From: Terriglobales bacterium
GTDB taxonomy: Bacteria > Acidobacteriota > Terriglobia > Terriglobales > Acidobacteriaceae
Assembly: GCA_016185365.1 (NCBI GenBank)
Contig: JACPNP010000050.1
Span: 1 to 41,722 of the forward strand
DNA: 41,722 nt
Direction: 5' to 3'
Part shown: one piece after another, positions 28,209-36,348 of the stretch
How positions within the stretch are numbered: position 1 is the stretch's first letter
How the letters are laid out: every line of letters begins with the position of its first letter
Program-made: the position numbers and the translations under genes
The notes under the pieces: generated by a model
Told to the model about the DNA's origin: nothing
Seen by the model: the letters and a program-made list of their open reading frames with translations, nothing else
Database searches by the model: none

Positions 28209-29444
28209 ATGCGCAAGACCGCCCCATCCAAACCCAAGCGGAGTGCCGCCAAGCGCGAACGTCCGCAACAAAAAGCGCCCAAAGCCGGCGCTCCCATCCC
28301 TATGCTCGATCTGGCGCGGCAATACCACTCGATCGAGAAAGAGATCGGCAAGTCCGTGCAAGCGGTCTGCGCCTCGCAACGATACGTGCTCGGGCCCGAA
28401 GTGCAGGCATTCGAGAACGAAGCGGCGGATTTTCTTGGGGCCAAGCACGCCGTGGGGTGCGCTTCCGGTACGGACGCGATCTGGCTGGCACTGGTGGCGG
28501 CCGGCGTGAGTCCGGGCGATGAAGTCATCACGTCTCCCTTCAGCTTTTTCGCCACGGTCAGCGCCATCATTCGCGCGGGCGCGCGTCCGGTGTTCGCCGA
28601 TGTCGACCCGGGCACGCTGAACCTTGATCCGGACGCGGTGAATGCGCGTATACGGCGCACGAATTCAGCGCGCATCCGCGGCCTCATGCCGGTCCATCTC
28701 TACGGGCAGTGCGCGGACATGACCCGCTTCGCCCATCTGGTGGATGAACACAAACTGGCCATGGTGGAGGACGCAGCCCAGGCCTTTGGCGCCACCTGGC
28801 GCGGCAAGTTTGCCGGCACCATGTCCATCGCCGGCGCGTTCAGCTTTTATCCCACCAAGAACCTCAGTTGTTACGGCGACGGGGGACTGGTCACGACCAA
28901 TGATGACGCGGTCGCCGACCACATGCGCCGGATGCGCAATCATGGCAGCCGGCAGCGCTATTACCACGAAGAAATCGGCTGGAACAGCCGCCTGGATTCG
29001 CTCCAGGCCGCGATCTTGCGCGTGAAACTGAAGCACATCGATGACTGGAACGCGGAGCGTCATGAGCGCGCCGTGGCCTACGACGTTTTGTTCAAGTCCG
29101 CGGGCCTGCTCTCGACGCGCAGCGCGAAAGACGGCGCGCGTCCGGTGGTCCGTCCTTTGGCCCGCAACAAGGACGCACACCACATCTTCCATCAATACGT
29201 GGTCCGCGTGGAACGGCGCGACGCGCTGCGCTCATTCCTCACCGAGCGCAAGATCGGCACGGAGATCTATTACCCGGTGCCGCTCCACCTGCAGCAATGC
29301 CTGGGATATTTGGGATACGGCGCGGGCGACTTGCCTGAATCGGAACTGGCCGCACAAGAGGTGCTGGCCCTGCCGATGTATCCGGAGATCACGCCGGAGG
29401 AGCAGGCGTCGGTGGTGGCGGCGATCGCCGAGTTCTACGCCTAA
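28209..29444 (+). CDS. DegT/DnrJ/EryC1-type sugar aminotransferase
   Basis: 411 residues. PLP-dependent transfer of an amino group to a keto-sugar nucleotide for envelope glycans. Seen: LDLARQYHSIEKEI, GCASGTDAIWLAL (phosphate site), DVDPGTLNLDP, VHLYGQCADM, EDAAQAFGA, the PLP Lys217 in SFYPTKNLSCYGDGG, and NSRLDSLQAAIL. A Lys-rich N-terminal extension of about 28 residues precedes the family start. The substrate is not decided by the sequence. A -10-like TAGAAT lies about 30 bp upstream. Stands alone; no other sugar-nucleotide genes are adjacent. Confidence 0.9.
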   Translation: MRKTAPSKPKRSAAKRERPQQKAPKAGAPIPMLDLARQYHSIEKEIGKSVQAVCASQRYVLGPEVQAFENEAADFLGAKHAVGCASGTDAIWLALVAAGVSPGDEVITSPFSFFATVSAIIRAGARPVFADVDPGTLNLDPDAVNARIRRTNSARIRGLMPVHLYGQCADMTRFAHLVDEHKLAMVEDAAQAFGATWRGKFAGTMSIAGAFSFYPTKNLSCYGDGGLVTTNDDAVADHMRRMRNHGSRQRYYHEEIGWNSRLDSLQAAILRVKLKHIDDWNAERHERAVAYDVLFKSAGLLSTRSAKDGARPVVRPLARNKDAHHIFHQYVVRVERRDALRSFLTERKIGTEIYYPVPLHLQQCLGYLGYGAGDLPESELAAQEVLALPMYPEITPEEQASVVAAIAEFYA

Positions 29445-29452
29445 CGCTTCCT

Positions 29453-30595
29453 CTATCGCTTCTTCGATTTTTTCCTGATCGTCTTCGGCGCAGCCAGATG
29501 CATGGCTTTCCGCGGTTTTTCTCCCGGCGCCAGCACACGCCGCACCATCACGCCATTCATCTTGTATCTGCGCTCTTCGATCTTTCCGTCGGCGGTCCGT
29601 GCGCGCACGCGGAAGACGGGCAGTGTGCCGTCTTTTCCGCCGAAGTCCTCCTTTGAGACCAGGACGGGCAGCTCACCGACCATGCGCTCGCGGAAGGCGG
29701 TCTCATACCGAGTGCGGCCCGGATTCCAGGTGAAAACGCGCACCTGATTGAAGTCATAGGGCAGGCCGTCCTTGGGCTCGGACATCAGCACGGCATACTG
29801 CGCCATTTTCTTTTCCGCACCGGGCTTTTCCGGCACTTCGCTCAATATGAACGCCGCCACGATACGCTGGCCTTCCGCGTACTGCGCGATCTCCAGCGGG
29901 ATGTCCACGTCCAGCATGCGGCCCAGCATCCATCCCACGTGCTTTTGCGGATCGCGTACCAGCCACCAGTCTTCCAGCGGATCAGCGGGGGCGGTAGAGG
30001 GCGCGGTCAAGGACGGCGCCGGGGGCGCGTCACTGTCTTCGTCTTTTTCCTTGTCTTTTTCTTCTTCGCGGGATGGGACTGACTTCTTGATGCCGGAGCG
30101 CGGCGTGCTGGCACGCTCGAGCAGTTCGATACGCGCACCCTCTTTCAACTGGAACAACCGTTCCGTGTTGCGGCCGGGCAGGACGTGCAGATTGACCACG
30201 CGCCGGGCCAGCGCTTCGGCCTGCACGGGCGATTTTTCGTGGAGTTTGGCCAGACGGGCGAAGGCATCGAACGTCTCTTGCGTGGCCAGATAGCGGACCT
30301 CCATCCAGCCTTCTTTGCCCTCGGATGTGCGCACGCGCGCAAACCGGCGGTTCTGACTGCGCTCCAACACCTGCACCCGTTCACCGTTGGCGACCAGTCC
30401 CACCTTGTTAAAGACCGTGGCCAGGCGATCGCGCAAAGACACAGTAGGCGCGATCACATAAGCATGTTCCGCGGTGGAGGATTCACTCTGGGAACGGCAG
30501 CCGGCAAGACAAAGCAGCGCCAGCCCGGTCAAAAATAACAATCGTCCTCTGGAAAGAGCCCAACGGAAGATCGGGAGTGCGCGCAGATTGGACAC
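29453..30595 (-). CDS. SH3-domain lipoprotein
   Basis: 380 residues from GTG 30595. N-terminal lipoprotein signal with lipobox LAGC near residue 33. Two bacterial SH3-like modules: one at about 45-105 (YVIAPTVSLRDRLATVFNKVG, KEGWMEVRYL) and one at about 130-240 (VVNLHVLPGRNTERLFQL, WWLVRDPQKHVGWMLGRML), split by an acidic/Pro-rich stretch (about 165-205). A C-terminal domain (245-365) has FTWNPGRTRYETAFRER and a basic tail. Likely anchored in the outer or inner membrane and binding cell-wall material. Function of the C-terminal domain is unknown. Convergent with the aminotransferase gene (8-bp gap). Confidence 0.75.
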   Translation of the reverse strand: MSNLRALPIFRWALSRGRLLFLTGLALLCLAGCRSQSESSTAEHAYVIAPTVSLRDRLATVFNKVGLVANGERVQVLERSQNRRFARVRTSEGKEGWMEVRYLATQETFDAFARLAKLHEKSPVQAEALARRVVNLHVLPGRNTERLFQLKEGARIELLERASTPRSGIKKSVPSREEEKDKEKDEDSDAPPAPSLTAPSTAPADPLEDWWLVRDPQKHVGWMLGRMLDVDIPLEIAQYAEGQRIVAAFILSEVPEKPGAEKKMAQYAVLMSEPKDGLPYDFNQVRVFTWNPGRTRYETAFRERMVGELPVLVSKEDFGGKDGTLPVFRVRARTADGKIEERRYKMNGVMVRRVLAPGEKPRKAMHLAAPKTIRKKSKKR

Positions 30596-30628
30596 GGGCC
30601 TTGGCGTAGATTCTAGCAGCCGCGTGAC

Positions 30629-31717
30629 TCAGTCCCCGAAACAGACGCCGATGGACTTGGCCATCCGCACCATGTCACCGTCCGGGTCCACGCCTTTCAT
30701 GCGGCCCACGGCCTCGGCGATGTCCACGCTCTGGATCTTGTTGCCGCGCAGGCAGACCATCCGTCCGAACTCGCCGCGCGCGATCAGCTCCACCGCGGCC
30801 ACGCCGAAGCGCGTGCTGAGGATACGATCAAAAGGCGAGGGTGAGCCGCCACGCTGGATGTGACCCAGCACGGTCACGCGCGTCTCCCGGCGCGCGCACA
30901 TGGCCACGGCGTCACCGATCACATAACCGGAACCCCCGCGGGGGACATCGCGTTTTTCTCTTCCGAAGATCTTTTCCGCTTTGTCCTGGGCTTTCACGCC
31001 TTCCGCCACCACGATGATGCTGAATTTCTTGCCCTGGCTTTCGCGCTGGTGGATGAATTCACAGACCCGCTCGATGGAGAAGGGGATCTCGGGGATGAGG
31101 ATCACATGGGCGGCGCCGGCGAGGCCGGCTTCGAGCGCGATCCATCCCGCATCGCGTCCCATGACCTCGACCACCATGATGCGGTGGTGCGATTCCGCGG
31201 TGGTGTGGATCTTGTCGATCGCATCGGTGGCGGTGTGCAGCGCGGTGTCGAACCCGAAGGTGATGTCCGTGGCGTCGAGGTCATTGTCGATGGTCTTGGG
31301 CACGCCCACCACCGGCATCCCTTTGCGGAACAGGTCGAGTCCGATCTTCTGCGAACCGTCTCCACCGATGACGATGACGCCATCGAGGCCAAGTTTTTTG
31401 GTATTGGCGACCACTTGGTCGGAGATGTCCTTCACCACCTCCACATCGTTCTCCATCACCTTGTAGCAGAAGGGATTGCCGCGATTGGTGGTGCCGAGGA
31501 TAGTGCCGCCGCGAGGCAGGATGCCGCTCACATCTTTCAGCGTGAGCGGGCGGATCTTCTTATCGGGGAAAATAATGCCATCGAACCCATCTTCGATGCC
31601 CACCACCTCCCAGCGATACTTGATGATCGCGCATTTAACCGCGGCGCGGATCACCGCGTTGAGCCCGGGACAGTCCCCGCCACCGGTACTGATGCCGATC
31701 TTCTTGATCTGGGCCAT
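30629..31717 (-). CDS. pfkA: 6-phosphofructokinase
   Basis: 362 residues from ATG 31717. Phosphorylates fructose-6-phosphate in glycolysis. Seen: GISTGGGDCPGLNAVIRA, LGTTNRGNPF, VIGGDGSQKIGLDLF, PKTIDNDLDATD (catalytic Asp), VEVMGRDAGWIAL, GHIQRGGSPSPFDR. The GGDGS motif has Gly at the position where PPi enzymes have Asp, which favours ATP; PKTIDND has Lys where E. coli PfkA has Gly. This mixed Gly/Lys pattern belongs to the long-chain group that includes both ATP and PPi users, so ATP dependence is likely but not certain. It is 33 bp upstream of the SH3 lipoprotein on the same strand. Confidence 0.93.
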   Translation of the reverse strand: MAQIKKIGISTGGGDCPGLNAVIRAAVKCAIIKYRWEVVGIEDGFDGIIFPDKKIRPLTLKDVSGILPRGGTILGTTNRGNPFCYKVMENDVEVVKDISDQVVANTKKLGLDGVIVIGGDGSQKIGLDLFRKGMPVVGVPKTIDNDLDATDITFGFDTALHTATDAIDKIHTTAESHHRIMVVEVMGRDAGWIALEAGLAGAAHVILIPEIPFSIERVCEFIHQRESQGKKFSIIVVAEGVKAQDKAEKIFGREKRDVPRGGSGYVIGDAVAMCARRETRVTVLGHIQRGGSPSPFDRILSTRFGVAAVELIARGEFGRMVCLRGNKIQSVDIAEAVGRMKGVDPDGDMVRMAKSIGVCFGD

Positions 31718-31761
31718 GGCACACATCACGTGATCTAGCTAGCCCGAGATTGTACCAGCCG

Positions 31762-32309
31762 TTAGTCGTTAGTCTGTAGCCGGTAGCAGTCAAAGCTACC
31801 CTTTCGGACTCGGTGCGTGTCCCATTGGGTTGGATGCGACAAAGGCGTATCATCCAGCGCGCATGTCGAACGGCGCACAGCGCCCAATGTGGAGGGACAC
31901 TGGTTCAGTCGTTTCAGGATCTTGTGGTTTGGCAGAAATCAATGAGCCTTGCTGAACAGGTCTACCGAGTGACGGAGACATTCCCGCGCAAAGAGATTTT
32001 CGGGCTCCAAAGCCAGTTACGACGAGCAGCGGTTTCCGTGCCAAGCAACGTTGCCGAAGGCAAAGGCCGATCATCGGACAAAGAATTTATCCTCTTCCTT
32101 TGCCACGCACGCGGTTCATTGAATGAGCTAAAGACCCAGATCTTGCTCTGTGGCAGGTTAGGACTACTGGCGAACGAAACGACTCAACAGGTCGTTGATC
32201 AAAGTGATGAGGTGGGCCGCGTCCTGAACGGACTTATCAATGCACTGGACAAATCGGCGCGAAAATGTTGAAGCTGGCTAAAGGCCACCGGCTACGGACT
32301 AGCGACTAC
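31762..32309. repeat. Imperfect 26-bp inverted repeats flanking the four-helix-bundle gene
   Basis: Left arm 31762-31787 reads TTAGTCGTTAGTCTGTAGCC then GGTAGC. The complement of 32284-32309 matches it at 22 of 26 positions. The right arm covers the end of the beta-propeller gene, including its stop codon. The pair encloses exactly one gene. The GTTAG-rich motif also occurs before atpG. Confidence 0.7.
31834..32271 (+). CDS. Four-helix-bundle (23S rRNA IVS-like, S23) protein
   Basis: Up to 145 residues; the family part is about 120. Seen: SFQDLVVWQKSMSLAEQVY, FPRKEIFGLQSQLRRAAVSV, SNVAEGKGR, LCHARGSLNEL(KTQI). These are the hallmarks of the small helical family first found in ORFs of 23S rRNA intervening sequences; function unknown, often pentameric. 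The start is uncertain: ATG 31834 is used here, but the family usually begins a few residues before F-x-D-L-x-V-W, and an in-frame CTG at 31900 has GGAGG four bases upstream. More A+T-rich than its neighbours and enclosed by inverted repeats. Confidence 0.8.
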   Translation: MRQRRIIQRACRTAHSAQCGGTLVQSFQDLVVWQKSMSLAEQVYRVTETFPRKEIFGLQSQLRRAAVSVPSNVAEGKGRSSDKEFILFLCHARGSLNELKTQILLCGRLGLLANETTQQVVDQSDEVGRVLNGLINALDKSARKC

Positions 32310-33424
32310 TTGAACGCGATCGCCGCGGGATTGGTGCCGGCTTGCGCGCTGCCGGCGCTGGTGAGGCGGCCCGGCGTGGCGGTGTCGATGGAGAAGATGG
32401 TCACACTGGGCGACCCGTTCAGATTCGTCACATACACGAATTTCGAGGTCGGATCGATGCGCACGTCCGAAGGCGTGCTTCCGGCGGTGAAGGGGCTGCC
32501 GCTGATCTCGGTCAAGGACCCATCGGACAAGATCGCGAACGCGGTCACATTGTTGCTGCCGCGGTTGGCGGTATAGATCCAGCGTCCGCCGCTGTCCGCG
32601 ATGATGGCCACCGGCGTATTGCCGGCGGCGTAAGGAGTGGCGCGCTGATTGGTCAGGTCGCCGGTGGAGGAATTGATCACATAGGCCTGCACCGCGTTCA
32701 CCCCATCGGCGGCATAGAGGAACCGGCCCTGGCCCTCCACGACCACAGCCTGCGGCTGCCCGCCGATCAAAGTGGGGACGTTGCGGACCAAGGTCAGGGC
32801 GCCGGTGGAAGAATTGATGGCGTACACGTCAATACCATCGGTATCCAACGCGGCGTAGAGAAACGCGCCACTGGGGTGCATCGCCAGGCCGAAGGGGAAT
32901 CCCGAAGTGATCTTCGATCCGGCCGGGATCGCAGTCAACTCCCCGGTGGTGGCGTTCACGGAAAACCCGGTGATGTTACCGGCCCCGGAGTTGGCAACAT
33001 AGAGGAATTTGCCATCCGGTGTGGCCACGATAGCGGTCGGCAGCACGCCGGAGTTGAAGGGCGAAGTACTCAAGAGAGTGAGGCCGCCCGAGGCGGCATC
33101 GATCGAGAATCCGGAGACCGTCCCGCCGTCATTCGCGGAATACAGGAATTTGCCGCCCACGGTCACCGACATCGCGGCCGGACCGTCGGTCACTGGGGAG
33201 GCGCCGGTGGAGGGACTGGCCACCGGACTCAGTGTGCCGGCGGTGGTGTCCATGCGAAAGACCGAGATGGTACCCGGCCCTGCGCCATTGAAATTGGCGA
33301 TATAAACGAACCGGTTGCTGGTTCCGCCACCACTGTCATCGCTGGCAGTGAAAAAGCTCCCACAGGAAGTCAGTAAGACCAGCATCAGCACTGCCAGCGA
33401 GATCTTTGCCGTCCGTAACATCAT
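32306..33424 (-). CDS. Lactonase-like seven-bladed beta-propeller lipoprotein
   Basis: 372 residues with a lipoprotein signal peptide (lipobox LTSC, Cys about 21). The mature protein is a series of about seven repeats of the YVTN/6-phosphogluconolactonase type: FVYIANFNG, FLYSANDGG, FLYVANSGA, FLYAALDTD, FLYAADGVN, WIYTANRGS, FVYVTNLNG. Known: such propellers include lactonases and surface binding proteins; the catalytic residues of Pgl-type lactonases cannot be confirmed here. Probably displayed on the outer membrane. No enzymatic partner nearby. Confidence 0.85.
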   Translation of the reverse strand: MMLRTAKISLAVLMLVLLTSCGSFFTASDDSGGGTSNRFVYIANFNGAGPGTISVFRMDTTAGTLSPVASPSTGASPVTDGPAAMSVTVGGKFLYSANDGGTVSGFSIDAASGGLTLLSTSPFNSGVLPTAIVATPDGKFLYVANSGAGNITGFSVNATTGELTAIPAGSKITSGFPFGLAMHPSGAFLYAALDTDGIDVYAINSSTGALTLVRNVPTLIGGQPQAVVVEGQGRFLYAADGVNAVQAYVINSSTGDLTNQRATPYAAGNTPVAIIADSGGRWIYTANRGSNNVTAFAILSDGSLTEISGSPFTAGSTPSDVRIDPTSKFVYVTNLNGSPSVTIFSIDTATPGRLTSAGSAQAGTNPAAIAFK

Positions 33425-33497
33425 TTGGATTCTAACAAGAACGTAAACACAGTGGCGGATTACAATACTCTCTCATTTTGATGCAGGGACGCTCCTC

Positions 33498-34031
33498 ATG
33501 ACCCGATCACTAAGCCGACTCCTGGCCGACCTTGCATTACCAGACACCGATGGGCGATCTCTGCGTCTCGGCTCCCTTTGGGAACCGGGCCCAGCGGTCC
33601 TGGTCTTGCTGCGGCACTATGGTTGAATCTTCTGCCGCGAGCATGTCGCGCAGTTGCGCGAACACGAAGCAGCCTTCCGGGCCAAAGGCGCGAGCCTGGC
33701 CGCCATCGGCATGGGCGACATGCATTACGCGCGCGTCTTTCGCGAGGAAACGGGCATCACATTTCCCTTGCTGGTCGACGACCAGCGGCTGGCCTACAAA
33801 GCGCTGGAGTTGAAGAAGGCGAACCTATTTCACCTCTTGCGCGGGGACAATGCCGAGGCCCGCAAGCGCGCCAAAGCAGGTGGGTTCCGCCAGCACAAGC
33901 TCGGCGAAAACCCGTTTCAGCTGGGCGGGAGTTTTGTCTTTGCCCGCGGCGGCGGAGTGCTTTATTCCCAAGTCAGCCAGACCTTTGGCGACAACGCGCT
34001 CATGTCCGACCTGCTGAAAGCTTTGTCCTGA
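33498..34031 (+). CDS. PRXL2/SelU-like peroxiredoxin-like protein, candidate selenoprotein (in-frame TGA at codon 43)
   Basis: 177 codons read through TGA 33624-33626. Before it: LPDTDGRSLRLGSLW then VLVLLRHYG; after it: IFCREHVAQLREHEAAF, LVDDQRLAYKALEL, and FQLGGSFVFARGGGVLY. This is a complete AhpC-TSA_2 (PRXL2/SelU/AAED1) thioredoxin fold. The family has (F/Y/P)GCxxCR at this point, so the TGA replaces the first Cys and gives G-U-I-F-C-R. Known: fish SelU is a selenocysteine form of the same family. A hairpin that fits a bacterial SECIS follows. Inference: UGA is read as selenocysteine and forms a Sec-Cys redox pair. If not, the gene is a nonsense mutant. ATG 33498 has AGGGA eight bases upstream. 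Confidence 0.75.
33644..33664 (+). promoter_or_regulatory. Candidate bacterial SECIS hairpin
   Basis: TCGCGC (33646-33651), loop AGTT (33652-33655), GCGCGA (33656-33661): a perfect 6-bp stem, extended by TG/CA across one bulged A. The loop begins 26 nt after the TGA and has G as its second base. Known bSECIS rules as I recall them: loop of 3-14 nt with G in the first two positions, 16-37 nt from UGA. A competing hairpin, CTG-C-CGCGA with TCGCG-CAG (33632-33653), has loop GCATG only 14 nt from the TGA. Confidence 0.6.
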
Positions 34032-34058
34032 TCCCTCGCCCGTTATACTTCTAGGACT

Positions 34059-35423
34059 ATGTTTCTTCGCCGCCTCCGACCATTCGTCCCAGTCCTGATC
34101 CTCTCTGTTTTCCTTGCGGCGGAAACGCCGTCGCGCCCGACGGCATCAGAGTCCAGCATCCATTTCTTCATGGAAGTCCTGGCTGCGGATGCCATGCAGG
34201 GGCGAGAGACCGGCACGGAATCCGAATTGCGCGCCGCTGAGTTCATCGCTTCCCAGTTGAAAGCGCACGGCATCAAGCCGGCGGGTGATCCTGCCAAGGA
34301 CGGCGGACGCAGTTACATCCAGAAAGCACCGCTCAACCGTAGAGCGCTCGACGCCGCCCCCGAACTTAAGGCCGCGGGCAAGATCTGGACCCACGGCAAA
34401 GATGTGTCATTCGTTTTCCTTGGCGAATCACAGTTCAAAGGGCCGTTGCAGCGCCTCAAGCCCGGCGACGCGGTCAAGCCGGGCGCCGTGGTACTGGTCA
34501 CACTGCAGGAAGGCGTCGAGGTCCGCGGGCAGATCCTGGGGCCGCTCCGGAATGGCGCCACCGCCGTGCTGGTGAACTGGGCGGAGCAGGTGCGCCAGGG
34601 ATACGAAGGCGCGGCCAAGGAATTGCCGGAGATACCGCTCGACCCCCAACCGTACAAATACGTCATCCTCGGAGCGGACGCGTCGAAACAATTTGCCGAC
34701 GTGCCGGAGGGCGCGGAAGTCTCATTCACGGGCAAGCTGAAAGAACTTCCTCCCGCATTTGTGAGCACGGTGATCGGCGTCCTGCCGGGTGAGACGGACG
34801 AAGCCATCCTGCTGGGCGCTCACCTCGACCATCTGGGCATCGCCACCGGCCGGCCGGGCGACAACATCTATAACGGCGCGGACGATGATGCCAGCGGTTG
34901 CGCCGCTGTGATGGAGCTGGCGCGCGTTCTGGGAGCGGGAAAAAAGCCTCTCCGAACGGTCTTTTTTGCGTTTTTTGGCGGCGAGGAGATCGGTGGCGTA
35001 GGCGCGGGATATTTCCTGCAATATCCGCCGCTCAATCTGGAGAAGATCGTTGCCGACATCGAATTCGAGATGATCGGCCGCCCGGACAACAAGGTCCCGG
35101 CCAAAACGCTCTGGCTCACCGGGTTTGACCGCTCCGACCTTGGCCCGGAACTCGCCAAGCATGGCGCGCGTTTGGTCGCTGACCCGCATCCGGACCAGAA
35201 CTTCTTTGCCAGGTCGGACAATTATCCGCTGGCCAAACGCGGCATCATCGCACACACCGTTTCCAGCTTCGGCCTGCACGCGCAGTATCACCAGCCGGAC
35301 GACGATATCGCGCACGTCGACTTCCAGCACATGACCACCGCCATCGGTTCCTTGATCGAGCCGATCCAATGGCTGGTGAACTCCGACTTCAAGCCGCAAT
35401 GGCTGCCGGGGAAGAAGCCGTGA
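34059..35423 (+). CDS. M28-family zinc aminopeptidase, exported
   Basis: 454 residues with a signal peptide (about 1-21). A PA-type insert domain (about 110-235) is followed by the M28 catalytic domain: GAHLDHLGI (first His and Asp), NGADDDASGCAAVMELA (bridging Asp), FFGGEEIGGVGAGYFL (catalytic Glu pair), EFEMIGRPD (Glu where many relatives have Asp), and the last His in LHAQYHQPDDDI. Known: two-zinc exopeptidases that release amino acids or short peptides outside the cytoplasm. A -10-like TATACT at 34044-34049 is so close to the ATG that the message may be leaderless. It follows the candidate selenoprotein by 27 bp. Confidence 0.9.
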   Translation: MFLRRLRPFVPVLILSVFLAAETPSRPTASESSIHFFMEVLAADAMQGRETGTESELRAAEFIASQLKAHGIKPAGDPAKDGGRSYIQKAPLNRRALDAAPELKAAGKIWTHGKDVSFVFLGESQFKGPLQRLKPGDAVKPGAVVLVTLQEGVEVRGQILGPLRNGATAVLVNWAEQVRQGYEGAAKELPEIPLDPQPYKYVILGADASKQFADVPEGAEVSFTGKLKELPPAFVSTVIGVLPGETDEAILLGAHLDHLGIATGRPGDNIYNGADDDASGCAAVMELARVLGAGKKPLRTVFFAFFGGEEIGGVGAGYFLQYPPLNLEKIVADIEFEMIGRPDNKVPAKTLWLTGFDRSDLGPELAKHGARLVADPHPDQNFFARSDNYPLAKRGIIAHTVSSFGLHAQYHQPDDDIAHVDFQHMTTAIGSLIEPIQWLVNSDFKPQWLPGKKP

Positions 35424-35426
35424 GTC

Positions 35427-36248
35427 TCATTTTTCCCCTCGAAGTCCGGCCGCGCTGGCCATCGTTCCCGCGCCCAACAGTGACTGGCCGCCGTCGCAGA
35501 CCAGGACCGCGCCGTGAATGAAACTTGCCGCCGGCGTGCATAGGAACAGCACCAGGTCGGCGATGTCTTGTTTTTGGCCCAGGCGTTTGAGCGGGACCCC
35601 TTGCACCACGCGCTCGCGCGCTTCCGGTGTGGGCGCCAGACGCTTCATACCTTCGGTCTCATCGATCGGACCGGGCACGACCGAGTTCACGCGCACGCCC
35701 GCCGGGCCCCATTCGATGGCCAGCGTCTTGGTGATCATGTCCACGCCCGCCTTGGCCGCGCACACATGGGCCTGATAGGCCATGGGGATGAACGCCTGGG
35801 GCGCGGAGATGTTCACAATGCTTGCTCCGGGCTTGCGCAGGTGCGTATAGGCCGCGCGGCAGGTGTTGAAGGTGCCGAGCACGTCGATATCCACCACCGC
35901 CTTGAACCCATTGGCGCTCATGCCCAGCGCGGGCGCGGGAAAATTGCCGGCGGCGCCGCAGATCACGATATCAATCTCGCCCCTAGCATCGCGGACCTGC
36001 TGGAACGCCGCCTCGACACGGGCGTAGTCACGCACGTCGGCGGACAGTCCCATAGCTGTTCCACCATCAGCAGCGATGCCGGCCACGGCGGCATCGAGCT
36101 TTTCCTGGCTGCGGCCAAGGAGGGCCACTTTCGCGCCGTGCCGCGCCAGCACCTGCGTGATCCCGAGATTGATACCGCTTCCGCCGCCGGTGATGACGGC
36201 GACCTTGCCCGTAAGCAGTGAATCGTGGAACACCGGGTATGTGGACAT
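35427..36248 (-). CDS. SDR oxidoreductase, 2,4-dienoyl-CoA reductase (DECR2)-like
   Basis: 273 residues from ATG 36248. NADPH-dependent Rossmann enzyme. Seen: GGGSGINLGITQVLARHGA, LSADVRDY, CGAAGNFPAPALGMS, IVNISAP, then HVCAAKAGVDMITKTLAIEW, VNSVVPGPI and VCDGGQSLLG. The usual YxxxK Tyr is His here (H-V-C-A-A-K), as in peroxisomal DECR2 and its bacterial relatives, which use a different catalytic set. Inference: reduction of 2,4-dienoyl-CoA in unsaturated fatty-acid degradation. A longer start at 36326 is rejected because the added residues run through a palindromic intergenic repeat. Confidence 0.85.
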   Translation of the reverse strand: MSTYPVFHDSLLTGKVAVITGGGSGINLGITQVLARHGAKVALLGRSQEKLDAAVAGIAADGGTAMGLSADVRDYARVEAAFQQVRDARGEIDIVICGAAGNFPAPALGMSANGFKAVVDIDVLGTFNTCRAAYTHLRKPGASIVNISAPQAFIPMAYQAHVCAAKAGVDMITKTLAIEWGPAGVRVNSVVPGPIDETEGMKRLAPTPEARERVVQGVPLKRLGQKQDIADLVLFLCTPAASFIHGAVLVCDGGQSLLGAGTMASAAGLRGEK

Positions 36249-36296
36249 GGGAACAGTGTATGCGGAGTAATGATGTTCGGGTACGAGGTGCGATTT

Positions 36297-36342
36297 GTGA
36301 TCTGTGATTTTCATTTTGCAATTCACAAATCACAGATCCGCA
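36297..36342. repeat. Nested AT-rich inverted repeat between phhA and the SDR gene
   Basis: GATCTGTGATTT pairs with AAATCACAGATC (12 bp), and an overlapping GATTTGTGA can pair instead with TCACAAATC. No T-run follows on the minus strand, so it is not a standard terminator for phhA. It fills most of the 100-bp gap. Confidence 0.7.
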
Positions 36343-36348
36343 ATTTTT

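Noticed and set aside
33498-34031. Simple pseudogene explanation for the TGA in the peroxiredoxin-like gene
   Set aside because: Not excluded, but less likely: the TGA is the only defect, falls on the catalytic Cys position and is followed by a fitting hairpin. A random nonsense mutation would rarely do all three.
36297-36342. Inverted repeat as terminator of phhA
   Set aside because: The stem is A+T-rich and no U-tract follows in the direction of phhA; kept only as a repeat.
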